This document shows, piece after piece, positions 47,207 to 56,290 of a stretch of 64,000 bases of DNA. The notes beneath the pieces were generated by a model. That model saw only the letters and a program-made list of their open reading frames with translations. It was not told where the DNA came from and ran no database searches. The stretch's first letter is position 1, and each line of letters starts with the position of its first letter. A program made the position numbers and the translations under genes. Source of the stretch: Stenotrophomonas daejeonensis (GTDB lineage: Bacteria > Pseudomonadota > Gammaproteobacteria > Xanthomonadales > Xanthomonadaceae); assembly GCF_001431505.1 (NCBI RefSeq), contig NZ_LDJP01000005.1, positions 1-64,000 on the forward strand, written 5' to 3'.

Positions 47207-48433
47207 ATGACCGCCGTCGCCGAACCGTTGCTGTCCCTGTCCCGGTACTACCTGCCGGTGTACCGGCCCCGCCAGCTGGTGCTGGAGCGCGGGCAGGGCG
47301 CCCGCCTGTGGGACACGCAGGGCCGCGAGTTCATCGACCTGGCCGCCGGCATCGCCGTGTGCAGCCTCGGCCACGGCAACGCCGAGCTGAAGGCGGCGCT
47401 GGTCGAGCAGGCCGGCAAGCTCTGGCACACCAGCAACATGTTCTACAGCGAGCCGCCGCTGCACCTGGCGCAGGAGCTGGTGGCGGCCTCGCGCTTCGCC
47501 GAGCGCGTGTTCCTGTGCAACTCCGGCGCCGAGGCCAACGAGGTGGCGATCAAGCTGGTGCGCAAGTGGGCCGCCGCACAGGGCCGGCCGCCGGAGCGGC
47601 GCGTCATCGTCACGTTCCGCGGCAGCTTCCACGGCCGCACGCTGGCCACCGTCACCGCCACCGCGCAGCCGAAGTACCAGGAGGGCTACGAGCCGTTGCC
47701 GGGCGGTTTCCGTTACGCCGACTTCAACGACGTGGCGCAGCTGGAAGCGGCGATGGCCGGCGGCGACGTGGCCGCGGTGATGTTCGAGCCGGTGCAGGGC
47801 GAGGGCGGGGTGATGCCGGCCACGCCGGAGTTCATGCGCCGCGCCCGCGAGCTGTGCGACCAGCACGACGCGCTGCTGGTGCTGGACGAAATCCAGGTCG
47901 GCATGGGCCGCACCGGCGAGCTGTTCGCGCACTGGCACTGGGGCGTGACCCCGGACATCGTCACCCTCGCCAAGGCGCTGGGCTGCGGCTTCCCGATTGG
48001 CGCCATGCTCGCCGGACCCAAGGTGGCCGAGGTCATGGGCGTGGGCGCGCACGGCAGCACCTTCGGCGGCAACCCGCTGGCCGCGGCGGTGGCGCGGGTG
48101 GCGCTGCGCAGGCTGGCTTCGGATGAAATCCGCGCCAACGTCGCCCGCCAGTCGGCCGCGCTCCGCGCCGGGCTGGAAGCCATCGGCGCCGAGTCCGGCG
48201 TGTTCGAGCAGGTACGCGGCATGGGCTTGATGATCGGCGCGGTGCTCAGGCCGGAGTACGCCGCGGACATCGGTACCCTGCTGGACCTGGCCGCCGACAA
48301 GCAGGTGCTGATCCTGCAGGCCGGCAGCAGCGTGCTGCGCTTCGTGCCGCCGCTGAACATCACCGACGAAGAGCTGGCCGAAGGCCTCAAGCGCGTGCGC
48401 GAGGCGATCGCCGCGTTCGTCGCCGCGCGCTGA
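47207..48433 (+). CDS. argD: Acetylornithine-type aminotransferase (class III PLP)
   Basis: 408 residues. Fold type I, class III: LWDTQGREFIDLAAGIAVCS, LCNSGAEANEVAIKLVRKW, FHGRTLATVTATAQPKY, EPVQGEGGVMPATPEF, LDEIQVGMGRTGELFAHWHW, and the PLP lysine in DIVTLAKALGCGFPIGAML; then STFGGNPLAAAVA. This matches ArgD/SucC-type enzymes that transaminate N-acetylornithine (or succinylornithine); xanthomonads use an acetylcitrulline arginine pathway needing an ArgD. No other arg gene is present, so the exact substrate is inferred. Confidence 0.88.
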   Translation: MTAVAEPLLSLSRYYLPVYRPRQLVLERGQGARLWDTQGREFIDLAAGIAVCSLGHGNAELKAALVEQAGKLWHTSNMFYSEPPLHLAQELVAASRFAERVFLCNSGAEANEVAIKLVRKWAAAQGRPPERRVIVTFRGSFHGRTLATVTATAQPKYQEGYEPLPGGFRYADFNDVAQLEAAMAGGDVAAVMFEPVQGEGGVMPATPEFMRRARELCDQHDALLVLDEIQVGMGRTGELFAHWHWGVTPDIVTLAKALGCGFPIGAMLAGPKVAEVMGVGAHGSTFGGNPLAAAVARVALRRLASDEIRANVARQSAALRAGLEAIGAESGVFEQVRGMGLMIGAVLRPEYAADIGTLLDLAADKQVLILQAGSSVLRFVPPLNITDEELAEGLKRVREAIAAFVAAR

Positions 48434-48451
48434 CCGAAGGAGCAGATTTTC

Positions 48452-48524
48452 GCAGGAGCGACGCCAGTCGCGATGGGGCTTTCCGGTGAAGACCCCGTGC
48501 GGGGCAGACCCCGCACCTGCGCAG
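48452..48524. repeat. GTAG-type bipartite palindrome element (variant)
   Basis: CAGGAGCGACGCCAGTCGCG, ATGGGGCTTTCCGGTGAAGA linker, then CCGTGCGGGGCAGACCCCGC and ACCTGCG. Same arm-linker-arm design as 49178-49248. Confidence 0.7.
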
Positions 48525-48545
48525 GGACCGGCACCATACGACGTG

Positions 48546-48566
48546 GCGCCGGGCCTTGGCCCGGCG
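48546..48566 (-). terminator. Hairpin downstream of the HAD hydrolase gene
   Basis: CGCCGGGCC / GGCCCGGCG stem with a short loop starts four bases after the HAD stop on the minus strand; no T-tract. Confidence 0.45.
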
Positions 48567-48569
48567 GAT

Positions 48570-49166
48570 TCAGAACATCCGGTAACGCCGCAGCACGCGT
48601 TGCAGCGACTGCGCGTGGAAGGCGGTGTCCGCATGCAGGCCGGCGTTGCGGGCACCGCGCACGTTGCGGAACAGGTGGTCGATGAACAGCGTGCGCGCAG
48701 GCTCGCCGCCGAGCCGGGCGGTGGCGGCGAGATAGGCCTGCGGGTCGGGTTTGCGCACGCCGAGCGTGGCGCTGTCGAGAAGGACGAAACCGGGCAGCAG
48801 CGCGGCGATCGCGGCCACGCTCAGCGGGCCGTTGTTGGTCAGCACGGCGATGCGGACGCCGGGGCGGACCTGCTTCAGCACTGCCAGCGCGTCGCGGCGC
48901 AGTTTGCTGGCGGCGGTGCGTGCGGCGAACCAATGCCGTGCATGCAGCTGGCTGCCGAGGCGGATGTTCAGTGCATGCAGCAGCGCGTCGCCGTCGAGTT
49001 CGCCGCGGGCATGGGCCAGTTCCAGCCCGTCGCCACGCAGTGCCGCATCCACCTGTGCCGGGGTGCAGCCGGCGGCATCGGCCAGATGCCGCAGGTGGAT
49101 GCGGTGATCGTAGTCGGCTAGCAGGCCGTCGAAATCGAGCAGCAGTGCGTGCAGGACAGGAATCAT
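48570..49166 (-). CDS. HAD-superfamily hydrolase
   Basis: 198 residues. Motif I LLLDFDGLLADYD, motif II AVLTNNGP, motif III GVRKPDPQAY, and motif IV TLFIDHLFRNVRGARNAG. Members are mostly small-molecule phosphatases. Motif IV normally contains DD; here the second Asp is His (IDHLF), which may affect Mg2+ binding. Cap domain about residues 18-85. The substrate cannot be predicted. Lies between two GTAG-type elements. Confidence 0.85.
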   Translation of the reverse strand: MIPVLHALLLDFDGLLADYDHRIHLRHLADAAGCTPAQVDAALRGDGLELAHARGELDGDALLHALNIRLGSQLHARHWFAARTAASKLRRDALAVLKQVRPGVRIAVLTNNGPLSVAAIAALLPGFVLLDSATLGVRKPDPQAYLAATARLGGEPARTLFIDHLFRNVRGARNAGLHADTAFHAQSLQRVLRRYRMF

Positions 49167-49177
49167 CGGGGCTGTTC

Positions 49178-49248
49178 GTAGGAGCGCACCTTGGTGCGCG
49201 ATGGGGCTTTATCGATAAGGCCCCGTGTGGGGCAAGCCCCACACCTAC
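49178..49248. repeat. GTAG-type bipartite palindrome element
   Basis: GTAGGAGCGCACCTTGGTGC, linker GATGGGGCTTTATCGATAAG, then GTGTGGGGCAAGCCCCACAC and CTAC. Lies between the HAD gene start and the hemL stop. Confidence 0.88.
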
Positions 49249-50549
49249 AAGAGCGCTTGGGCGGCGACCTTGAACGCTTCGCGCGCGGCCGCCAGCGTGG
49301 CCTCGATCACCGCATCGTCATGCGCGCTGGACAGGAAGCCGGCTTCATACGCCGACGGTGCCAGGAATACGCCGCGCTCCAGCATCGCGTGGAAGAAGCG
49401 GTTGAACGCGGCGGTATCGCAGGCGGTGGCCTGTGCATACGTCTCCACCTTCTCGTCGGTGAAGAACAGCCCGAACATGGCGCCGACGCGGGTGGTGGTA
49501 ACGGCCACGCCGGCCTCGCGCGCGGCTGCTTCCAGTCCTTCGCACAGGCGCGCGGTGGCGGCAGTCAGGCGTTCGTGGAAACCGGGCTGCTGGATCAGCT
49601 CCAGCATCGCCAGGCCCGCCGCCATCGCCACCGGGTTGCCGCTCAGGGTGCCGGCCTGGTAGATCGGGCCGGCCGGGGCGATCTGCTGCATCAGTTCGCG
49701 GCGGCCGCCATAGGCACCCACCGGCATGCCGCCGCCGATGATCTTGCCGAAGGTGGTCAGGTCCGGGGTGATGCCGTAATGCGCCTGCGCGCCGCCCAGC
49801 GCGACGCGGAAGCCGGTCATCACCTCGTCGAAGATCAGCAGTGCGCCGTGCCGCGTGCACAGTTCGCGCAGGTGTTGCAGGTAGCCCTCGCGCGGCGGGA
49901 TGCAGTTGGCGTTGCCGACCACCGGTTCGATGATCAGGCCGGCGATCTCGCTGCCTTGCTGCTCGAACAATGCAGTGGCCGCGTCGAAGTCGTTGTAGGG
50001 CAGGGTCAGGGTGAGTTCGCTCAGGCCGGCCGGCACGCCCGGTGAGGTCGGCACACCCAAGGTCAGCATGCCGCTGCCGGCCTTGACCAGGAACGAGTCG
50101 CCGTGGCCGTGGTAGCAGCCTTCGAACTTGACGATCTTCATGCGCCCGGTGGCGCCGCGCGCCAGCCGGATCGCCGACAGCGTGGCCTCGGTGCCGGAGT
50201 TGACCATGCGCACCATCTCGCACGAGGGCACCAGCCGGGTGATGGTTTCGGCCATCGTCACCTCGGCCGCGCACGGTGCGCCGAACGACAGGCCATTGCC
50301 GATGGCTTGTGCGACGGCCTCGCGCACCGCCGGGTGGTTGTGGCCGACGATCATCGGGCCCCACGAACCCACGTAGTCGATGTAGCGGTTGCCGTCCACG
50401 TCGTACAGGTAGGCGCCGTCGGCGCGCTGCACGAAGAACGGCTCGCCGCCGACCGACTTGAACGCGCGCACCGGCGAGTTGACGCCGCCGGGCAGCAGCT
50501 GCTGCGCGCGGGTGAACAAGGCGTGGGACTGGTCATGGTTTAGGGACAT
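49245..50549 (-). CDS. hemL: Glutamate-1-semialdehyde 2,1-aminomutase
   Basis: 434 residues. Converts glutamate-1-semialdehyde to 5-aminolevulinate in tetrapyrrole biosynthesis. [101 protein letters not shown], and the PLP lysine in [18 protein letters not shown] are all present. The ATG at 50549 gives the usual MSLNHDQS start. Single gene, divergent from the dipeptidase. Confidence 0.97.
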   Translation of the reverse strand: MSLNHDQSHALFTRAQQLLPGGVNSPVRAFKSVGGEPFFVQRADGAYLYDVDGNRYIDYVGSWGPMIVGHNHPAVREAVAQAIGNGLSFGAPCAAEVTMAETITRLVPSCEMVRMVNSGTEATLSAIRLARGATGRMKIVKFEGCYHGHGDSFLVKAGSGMLTLGVPTSPGVPAGLSELTLTLPYNDFDAATALFEQQGSEIAGLIIEPVVGNANCIPPREGYLQHLRELCTRHGALLIFDEVMTGFRVALGGAQAHYGITPDLTTFGKIIGGGMPVGAYGGRRELMQQIAPAGPIYQAGTLSGNPVAMAAGLAMLELIQQPGFHERLTAATARLCEGLEAAAREAGVAVTTTRVGAMFGLFFTDEKVETYAQATACDTAAFNRFFHAMLERGVFLAPSAYEAGFLSSAHDDAVIEATLAAAREAFKVAAQALL

Positions 50550-50696
50550 GGCATCGGTGCGTGCGGGGAATTGCGCCCATTGTCCGCTTTCGCGCCGGGG
50601 CCTGCCACGCGCACCGGAATCCATGACCTATGGCCTGCATGGCGCGTCCGCACCGCGTGCCAGAATGCCGGAGCCATCCATCCCGAAGGGAGAGCC

Positions 50697-51971
50697 ATGA
50701 AGTTCGTTGCAACGTTCAAGACCGGTGCACTGGCGAGCGCGCTGCTGCTGGCCGTTGCCGCCGGCGCACAGGCCGGCACCGGCCCGGCGGAGATCTCCGC
50801 GCATGCCCGCGCGCTGCAGGCGCAGGCGATCAACCTCGACACCCACCTCGATACGCCGGCGCTGTTCTCGCAGCCGGGCTGGAAGATCAGCGACCGCCAT
50901 GCGTTCAAGGACGACGGTTCGCAGATCGACTACCCGCGCATGGTCGAGGGCGGGCTGGATGGCGGTTTCTGGGTGATCTACACCGGGCAGGGCGCGCGCG
51001 ACGAAGCCGGCAATCTGAAGGCGCGCGACGCCGGCCTGGCGCGGCTGGCCGAGATCCGCGAGATGGTCGCGGCCAATGCCGGCACCTTCGAGCTGGCCAC
51101 CACCGCCGACGACGCGGCGCGGATCAAGGCGGCGGGGAAGAAGTCGGTCTACATCAGCATGGAGAACGCCTACCCGCTGGAGCACGACCCCAGCCTGCTG
51201 AGTTTCTACTACAGGCAGGGGCTGCGGATGATCTCGCTGGCGCACATCGGCCACAACGATTTCGCCGACTCGGCGGGCATGGGCGTGGCGCCGGAAGGCG
51301 AGCATGGCGGCCTGAGCGAGAAGGGTCGCGCGCTGGTCGCGCAGGCCAATCGGCTGGGCATCGTCCTCGACCAGTCGCACGCCTCCAACGCCGTGTTCGA
51401 CCAGATGCTGGAGCTGAGCAGGGCGCCGATCATCCTCTCGCACAGCGGTGCGTATGACGTGTTCGCGCACTCGCGCAACATCGACGACGCGCGCATCCGC
51501 GCACTGGCGAAGAAGGGCGGGGTGATCCAGGTCAACTCGCTGGGTGGCTACCTGATCGACACCGGCGCCACGCCGGAGTACCGCGCCGAGCGGCGCAAGG
51601 TCTACGCGTCCTTCGGCGACCGCCACGAGCTGACGGCCGAGGAACGCGAGCAGGCCAAGGCGAAGCTCGCCGAACTGGATGCGAAGTACGGCATCCGCAA
51701 GGCCGATTTCGACGACTACATGCGCCACCTGCTGCACATCATCGAGGTGGCCGGCTGGGAGCACGTCGGCCTCGGCGCCGACTGGGACGGCGGCGGTGGC
51801 GTGGACGGCTACGAGGACATCACCGCGCTGCCGAAGGTGGTGCAGGCGCTGCTGGACGCCGGCTACGACGACCGCCAGGTCAGCGCGATCCTCGGCGGCA
51901 ACACCGTGCGCCTGATCCGCGAGGTGCAGGCGCTGGCCGACCCGGAAGCGGTCAAGGCGGCACTGGAGTAA
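50697..51971 (+). CDS. Secreted membrane dipeptidase (peptidase family M19)
   Basis: 424 residues with a signal peptide (ALASALLLAVAAGAQA). Zinc-binding and active-site motifs: INLDTHLDTPALF (HxD), KSVYISMENAYPLEHD, MISLAHIGHNDFADSAG, IVLDQSHAS, PIILSHSGAYDVFAHSRNID and WEHVGLGADWDGGGG. Cleaves dipeptides in the periplasm, perhaps for peptide use. The ATG at 50697 follows AAGGGAGA. Single gene followed by a GTAG-type element. Confidence 0.93.
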   Translation: MKFVATFKTGALASALLLAVAAGAQAGTGPAEISAHARALQAQAINLDTHLDTPALFSQPGWKISDRHAFKDDGSQIDYPRMVEGGLDGGFWVIYTGQGARDEAGNLKARDAGLARLAEIREMVAANAGTFELATTADDAARIKAAGKKSVYISMENAYPLEHDPSLLSFYYRQGLRMISLAHIGHNDFADSAGMGVAPEGEHGGLSEKGRALVAQANRLGIVLDQSHASNAVFDQMLELSRAPIILSHSGAYDVFAHSRNIDDARIRALAKKGGVIQVNSLGGYLIDTGATPEYRAERRKVYASFGDRHELTAEEREQAKAKLAELDAKYGIRKADFDDYMRHLLHIIEVAGWEHVGLGADWDGGGGVDGYEDITALPKVVQALLDAGYDDRQVSAILGGNTVRLIREVQALADPEAVKAALE

Positions 51972-51997
51972 CCCATGCGCTCCTGCGGGAAGCATGG

Positions 51998-52065
51998 GTA
52001 GGTCGGGGCTACGTCCCCGACGCGCGGAACCGGCGATGTGCGTCGGGGGCGTAGCCCCGACCTAC
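51998..52065. repeat. GTAG-type bipartite palindrome element
   Basis: GTAGGTCGGGGCTACGTCCC-CGAC, a 20-base linker, and the inverted arm GTCGGGGGCGTAGCCCCGAC-CTAC. It separates the convergent dipeptidase and thiE genes and overlaps the last codons of thiE. Confidence 0.9.
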
Positions 52066-52685
52066 GCAAAATAAGCCTGGTAGGCGCGCAGCGCAGCCAC
52101 CGGGTCTTCGGCCGCGAACACGCCGCTGATGACCGCCACCAAGTCGGCGCCGGCCTCGACCAGCGGCGCGATGTTGTCCACCGCCAACCCGCCTATCGCC
52201 ACGCGCGGCACGCCCAGCGCGGCGGCATCGCGCAGCAGCTGCGGCTGCGCCCGCCGCGGGGTGGCCTTGCTGCGGCTGGGGAAGAACGCGCCAAAGGCGA
52301 CGTAGCTGGCGCCGGCGGCCACCGCGCGCTGCGCCAGTTCCAACTGGTCATAGCAGGAGGCGCCGATGATCGCGCCGGGGCCGAGCAGCGCGCGCGCGGC
52401 GGCGATGTCGCCGTCGTCCTCGCCCAGGTGCACGCCGGCCGCGCCGACCTCGGCGGCCAGCGCGGCATCGTCGTTGACGATCAGCGGCACCCCGGCTTCG
52501 GCGCACAGGGCCTGCAACGCATGCGCCTGTTCGCGGGCGGTGGCGGCATCGACCGCCTTGTTGCGGTATTGCAGCCAGGTGGCGCCGGCCAGCAGCGGGC
52601 GCACGCGGGCGAGCAGGCGTGCGGTGTCGGGTTCGTCCGGGGTGATCAGGTAGACGCCGCGGGGCGCGTGGGAAGCGTGGGGCAT
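52062..52685 (-). CDS. thiE: Thiamin-phosphate pyrophosphorylase
   Basis: 207 residues, TIM barrel. Joins HMP-PP and thiazole phosphate into thiamin phosphate. Motifs: [74 protein letters not shown] and [20 protein letters not shown]. The ATG at 52685 is the natural start. It is divergent from the rubredoxin gene with 69 bases between. Works with thiC and thiL elsewhere in this window. Confidence 0.96.
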   Translation of the reverse strand: MPHASHAPRGVYLITPDEPDTARLLARVRPLLAGATWLQYRNKAVDAATAREQAHALQALCAEAGVPLIVNDDAALAAEVGAAGVHLGEDDGDIAAARALLGPGAIIGASCYDQLELAQRAVAAGASYVAFGAFFPSRSKATPRRAQPQLLRDAAALGVPRVAIGGLAVDNIAPLVEAGADLVAVISGVFAAEDPVAALRAYQAYFA

Positions 52686-52754
52686 GCAATGGCTACCTGT
52701 GCGGCGGCGGGAGTGGGACAATCGGCAACCGTCCCGTATTGCCGTGATTATCCG

Positions 52755-52946
52755 ATGTCCGATGCCTCCGCCTCCACCTTCCGCACCTGGATGTGCGTCG
52801 TCTGCGGCTTCATCTACAGCGAGGCCGATGGCCTGCCCGAAGAGGGTATCGCGGCGGGCACGCGTTGGGCCGACGTGCCGGATACGTGGACCTGCCCGGA
52901 TTGCGGCGCGACCAAGGACGATTTCGAGATGGTGGAACTGGATTGA
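52755..52946 (+). CDS. Rubredoxin
   Basis: 63 residues. Both iron-binding CxxC motifs are present ([12 protein letters not shown] and [17 protein letters not shown]) with the conserved GTRWADVPD stretch. A small cytoplasmic electron carrier; partners in xanthomonads can include alkane hydroxylase systems or oxidative stress enzymes, but none is nearby. Start ATG at 52755. It is followed directly by a cluster of three palindrome elements. Confidence 0.95.
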   Translation: MSDASASTFRTWMCVVCGFIYSEADGLPEEGIAAGTRWADVPDTWTCPDCGATKDDFEMVELD

Positions 52947-52950
52947 GTAC

Positions 52951-53018
52951 GTAGATGCGGGGCTTGCCCCGCATGAAGCCTTCCCGGTGAAGCCCCTGTG
53001 CCGGGCAAGCCCGGCACC
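52951..53018. repeat. GTAG-type bipartite palindrome element
   Basis: GTAGATGCGGGGCTTGCCCC-GCAT, linker AAGCCTTCCCGGTGAAGCCC, arm GTGCCGGGCAAGCCCGGCAC. First of three elements between the rubredoxin gene and thiL. Confidence 0.9.
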
Positions 53019-53050
53019 CCCGGTCGTTGCGCCGAGAATTTCGTGAGTAC

Positions 53051-53115
53051 GTAGGTCGGGGCTACGCCCCCGACGGCGGTACGCACGAAGCGTCGGGGGC
53101 GTGGCCCCGACCTAC
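53051..53115. repeat. GTAG-type bipartite palindrome element
   Basis: GTAGGTCGGGGCTACGCCCC-CGAC and the inverted arm GTCGGGGGCGTGGCCCCGAC-CTAC around a linker GGCGGTACGCACGAAGC. Second of three elements between the rubredoxin gene and thiL. Confidence 0.9.
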
Positions 53116-53129
53116 GGTTGGCTGTTGTG

Positions 53130-53199
53130 GATGCGGGGCTTGCCCTGCATGCAGCCTTCCCGGCGAAGCTCCCGTGCCGGGCAAGCCCGGCATCCACGG
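53130..53199. repeat. GTAG-type bipartite palindrome element
   Basis: GATGCGGGGCTTGCCCTGCA-T, linker GCAGCCTTCCCGGCGAAGCT and arm GTGCCGGGCAAGCCCGGCAT-CCACGG. It ends one base before the thiL stop codon. Third of three elements in a row. Confidence 0.85.
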
Positions 53200-54171
53200 T
53201 CATTGCGCCGCGAAGTGGCGGTAGCCGGCGGCGTGCCCGGTATCCGCACCGCCTTCGCAGGAGACGCCCCGGCCTTCGACGACGTGGCCGATGCGGGTCA
53301 ACGGCAGCGCCAGCCGCGATGACAGCGCCTGCAGCGCATCGCGCCGTTCCGGTGCGGCGGTGAAGCACAGTTCGTAATCGTCGCCGCCGCGCAGGGCGCA
53401 GTCGCGCGCGGCATCGGCGCCGAGCGCGTCGCGCAGCGCCGACGACAACGGCACGCGCCCGGCCTGCACCACCGCGCCGACGCCGCTGCGCGTGGCGATG
53501 TGGCCGAGGTCGGCGAGCAGCCCGTCGGACACGTCGGCCGCGGCACTGGCCACGCCGTGCAGTGTCTGCCCCAGTTGCAGCCGCGGCGTCGGCCGTTGCA
53601 GGCGCTGGCGCAGGATTTCGTGGCCGGAATCGGCCGCGGGCGCGCGCACGGCCAGCGCCCCGCGTTGCCACAGGCGCAGTGCGCCGGCTGCCTCGCCGGG
53701 CATGCCGCTGATCCAGATGTCGTCGCCGACGCGGGCGCCGTCGCGGCGCAGCGCCTGCCCGGCCGGCACCGCGCCCATCGCGGTGATCGACAGCGACAGC
53801 GGCCCGCGCGTGGTGTCGCCGCCGACCAGGGCGATGCCGCTGGCGTCGGCCAGTGCGAAGAAGCCGTCGACGAAGCCCTCCAGCCAGCCGGCGTCGGCCT
53901 GCGGCAGGGACAGCGACAACGTGCACCACAGCGGCGCGGCGCCCATCGCGGCCAGGTCGGAGAGGTTCACCGCCAGCGCCTTCCAGCCGATGTCGGCCGG
54001 CAGGGTTTCGGCGGGGAAGTGCACGCCGGCATTGAGCGTGTCGGCGGTGACCGCCAGTTGCCGGCCCGGCGGCGGTTGCAGCAGGGCGGCGTCGTCGCCG
54101 ATGCCCAGCACCACGTCGGCGCGCAGGCGCGCGCGGCGGGCGATGTGGTCGATCAGGCCGAATTCGTCCAT
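53200..54171 (-). CDS. thiL: Thiamin-monophosphate kinase
   Basis: 323 residues. Final phosphorylation of thiamin phosphate to thiamin pyrophosphate. AIRS-fold motifs: DEFGLIDHIARR start, LGIGDDAALLQPPPGRQLAV, TADTLNAGVHF, NLSDLAAMGAAPLW, LVGGDTTRGPLSLSITAMG, AADVSDGLLADLGH, ALRGGDDYELCFT. The ATG at 54171 lies 52 bases after the nusB stop, completing a ribH-nusB-thiL unit, a common gene order. Confidence 0.96.
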   Translation of the reverse strand: MDEFGLIDHIARRARLRADVVLGIGDDAALLQPPPGRQLAVTADTLNAGVHFPAETLPADIGWKALAVNLSDLAAMGAAPLWCTLSLSLPQADAGWLEGFVDGFFALADASGIALVGGDTTRGPLSLSITAMGAVPAGQALRRDGARVGDDIWISGMPGEAAGALRLWQRGALAVRAPAADSGHEILRQRLQRPTPRLQLGQTLHGVASAAADVSDGLLADLGHIATRSGVGAVVQAGRVPLSSALRDALGADAARDCALRGGDDYELCFTAAPERRDALQALSSRLALPLTRIGHVVEGRGVSCEGGADTGHAAGYRHFAAQ

Positions 54172-54223
54172 GGGGGAGTGAAGCGAGGGAAGGCCGGAGC
54201 GGCTTGCGCTCGGGCCGCGTTCC

Positions 54224-54703
54224 TCACTCCTTGGCCTCGACCTTGCGCCATTCCAGCGCGGCGCGGTCCAGCACGCCGTTGACGTAGGTGTGGCCGTGCT
54301 CGGAGCCGAAGCGCTTGGCGGTTTCGATGGCCTCGTTGATGACCACGCGGTACGGCACGTCCGGGCGGTGGTGCAGTTCGTAGGCGGCCACGCGCAGTAC
54401 CGCGCGTTCGATGGCGTCGACGTCCTCGACCGGGCGGTCGACGAACGGGGCCAGCGCCTCGTCCAGTGCGCGGCGGTGGTCGAGCACGCCGCGCAGCAGG
54501 TTCTCGAAATAGGCCAGGTCGGCCACTTCGTGCGCCTGTTCGTGGGCGAACTGGGCCAGCAGCGATTCGGCGCTGCCGCCGGAAATCTGCCATGCATAGA
54601 CCGCCTGCAGGGCGCGGCGGCGCGCGCGCGAGCGCAGCACCGGGTCGATGCCGTCGTGGCGGCGGGGCTTTCCGGCAGGCTTGCCGTGGTGCTTGTTGTT
54701 CAT
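54224..54703 (-). CDS. nusB: Transcription antitermination factor NusB
   Basis: 159 residues. All-helical RNA-binding factor that works with S10/NusE at boxA in rRNA transcription. Motifs: [94 protein letters not shown]. The ATG overlaps the ribH stop (ATGA). The basic N-terminal extension ([17 protein letters not shown]) is typical of xanthomonads. Confidence 0.96.
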   Translation of the reverse strand: MNNKHHGKPAGKPRRHDGIDPVLRSRARRRALQAVYAWQISGGSAESLLAQFAHEQAHEVADLAYFENLLRGVLDHRRALDEALAPFVDRPVEDVDAIERAVLRVAAYELHHRPDVPYRVVINEAIETAKRFGSEHGHTYVNGVLDRAALEWRKVEAKE

Positions 54704-55167
54704 GGCAGCTGCTCCAGGAGGTTGACCATTTCCAGCGCCGTCAATGCGGCTTCCTCGCCCTTGTTGCCGTGGCTGCCGCCGGCGCGGGCCTCGGCGTCCT
54801 CCACGCGTTCCACCGCCAGCACGCCGTTGAGCACCGGCACGCCGAAATCCAGCTGCACGCGCATCAGGCCCTCGGCGCAGCGGTCGGCCACGTGTTCGTA
54901 GTGGCGGGTGTCGCCGCGGATCACGCAGCCCAGGGCGATGACGGCCGCGTGCTTGCCGGTGGCGGCCAGGCGCGCGGCGACCAGCGGGATTTCCCACGCG
55001 CCGGGCACGCGCACCACGTCGATGGCGTCCTCGCCGATGCCGTTGCCGGCCAGGCTCTGCCGCGCGCCGGTGACCAGCACGTCGGTGATACGGGCGTTCC
55101 AGCGGCTGGCGATGATGACGAAACGGGCCGATTCGGCCGGGCGGAGGTCGCCTTCGTAGTGGCTCAT
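54700..55167 (-). CDS. ribH: 6,7-dimethyl-8-ribityllumazine synthase
   Basis: 155 residues. Penultimate step of riboflavin synthesis. Motifs: [78 protein letters not shown]. First gene of the ribH-nusB-thiL unit in this window; the upstream rib genes often found with it are missing here, replaced by a family-C repeat and the SirB1-like gene. Confidence 0.97.
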   Translation of the reverse strand: MSHYEGDLRPAESARFVIIASRWNARITDVLVTGARQSLAGNGIGEDAIDVVRVPGAWEIPLVAARLAATGKHAAVIALGCVIRGDTRHYEHVADRCAEGLMRVQLDFGVPVLNGVLAVERVEDAEARAGGSHGNKGEEAALTALEMVNLLEQLP

Positions 55168-55229
55168 GGGGTGTGGCGGGGCAAAGGGTGCGCCAGTTTA
55201 ACGCGTGGGCGCGCCAGCGGCTTTTGCTT

Positions 55230-55362
55230 TCCTTCTCCCGCCGGGAGAAGGTGCCCCGAAGGGGCGGATGAGGGTATGGGCGAAGCCTCGTGCCGTCAGA
55301 TGTTGAGAGGCTTCGCCCGTACCCTCACCCCAACCCCTCTCCCGGAGGGAGAGGGGCTCAAG
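55230..55362. repeat. Family-C intergenic repeat with long inverted arms
   Basis: CCTTCTCCCGCCGGGAGAAG-G, GGTGCCCCGAAGGGGCGGAT-GAGGGTA, GGGCGAAGCCTC ... GAGGCTTCGCCC, TACCCTCACCCC and CCCTCTCCCGGAGGGAGAGG. The GGGCGAAGCCTC/GAGGCTTCGCCC and GAGGGTA/TACCCTC arms pair across about 25 bases. Related copies are at 59738-59942 and inside mpl. Confidence 0.8.
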
Positions 55363-55376
55363 TGGGAGCTGTCCAT

Positions 55377-56225
55377 TCAGTGCAGCCGCGGGCGCCCGCT
55401 GCCCAGTCCGACCAGCCTGTCGCGCACCTGGGTGGCGTCGTCGGCGTCGGGTTCGCGCTGGAGGTAGCCGGCCAGGTCGCTGCGCGCGCCGGCGTCGTGG
55501 CCCAGGTGCAGGTAGGCCATGCCGCGGTCGCGCAGGGCGTCGTTCTGCCTGGGGGCGAGGGTGAGGATGCGGTCGGCGCTGCGCGCGGCGCGGTCCCATT
55601 GCCCGGCCTCGGCATAGACGCCATGCAGGTTGCGCAGGATGCGGACCAGGATCGCGCGGTGCGGGGCGGGGTCGAGTATCCGCGCCAGTATCTGGTCGTC
55701 GGGGGTGCGCCCGCCGAGGTTGCTGCGCGCGCGCTCGCGCAGTTCATCCACGCCCAGCGGGCGGCCGCCGTTGAACGGGTCCATGACCAGTACGCCCTCT
55801 TCCACCGGCAGGCGCACGAGGAAATGGCCGGGGAAGGAAATGCCTTCCAGCGGCAGGCCGAGCCGGCGCGAGACCTCCATCTGCACCAGCGCCAGCGAGA
55901 TCGGGTTGCCGAGCCGGCGCGCCACCACTTCGTTGAGGTAGCTGTTGCGCGGGTCGTAGTAGGCGTCGTGGTCGCCGCTGTAGCCCAGTTCGTTGAACAG
56001 GTGGTGGTTGATGGCGGCCACCTTCAGCGGCCATTCGCCGATGGCCGAGACTTCGGTGCGCAGGTGGTCGGCGTGGGCCTGCAGCAGGCGGTCGCAGCGC
56101 GCCGGGTCCAGCTCCGGGTATTCGTCGCGGGCGATCAGCAGCGCGGTGGCGAACAGGGGCAGGTCGGCGTCGGCCAGGCCGGCAAGGGTGTTCCAGCTCG
56201 GCAGGGTGAAACGGGTGTCGGGCAT
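55377..56225 (-). CDS. SirB1-family transglutaminase-like/TPR protein
   Basis: 282 residues. The central part holds the SirB1 core: NHHLFNELGYSGDHDAYYDP RNSYLNEVV, RRLGNPISLALVQMEVSRRL, GISFPGHFLVRLPVEEG and MDPFNGGRPLGVDELRERA, resembling a degraded transglutaminase/NlpC fold. The C-terminal part is TPR-like (VYAEAGQWDRAARSADRILT, ALRDRGMAYLHLGHDAGARS). The biochemical function of the family is not established. Confidence 0.88.
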   Translation of the reverse strand: MPDTRFTLPSWNTLAGLADADLPLFATALLIARDEYPELDPARCDRLLQAHADHLRTEVSAIGEWPLKVAAINHHLFNELGYSGDHDAYYDPRNSYLNEVVARRLGNPISLALVQMEVSRRLGLPLEGISFPGHFLVRLPVEEGVLVMDPFNGGRPLGVDELRERARSNLGGRTPDDQILARILDPAPHRAILVRILRNLHGVYAEAGQWDRAARSADRILTLAPRQNDALRDRGMAYLHLGHDAGARSDLAGYLQREPDADDATQVRDRLVGLGSGRPRLH

Positions 56226-56290
56226 GGCCCAAGACTGGCGGCAAAGCGCGGCCTATTCAAGGCACGGCCAAGGCCTGGCGTGCCGCGGGG

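Noticed and set aside
52038-52754. Long upstream extension of the rubredoxin frame
   Set aside because: The extension is antisense to thiE; the 63-residue product from 52755 is the normal rubredoxin length.
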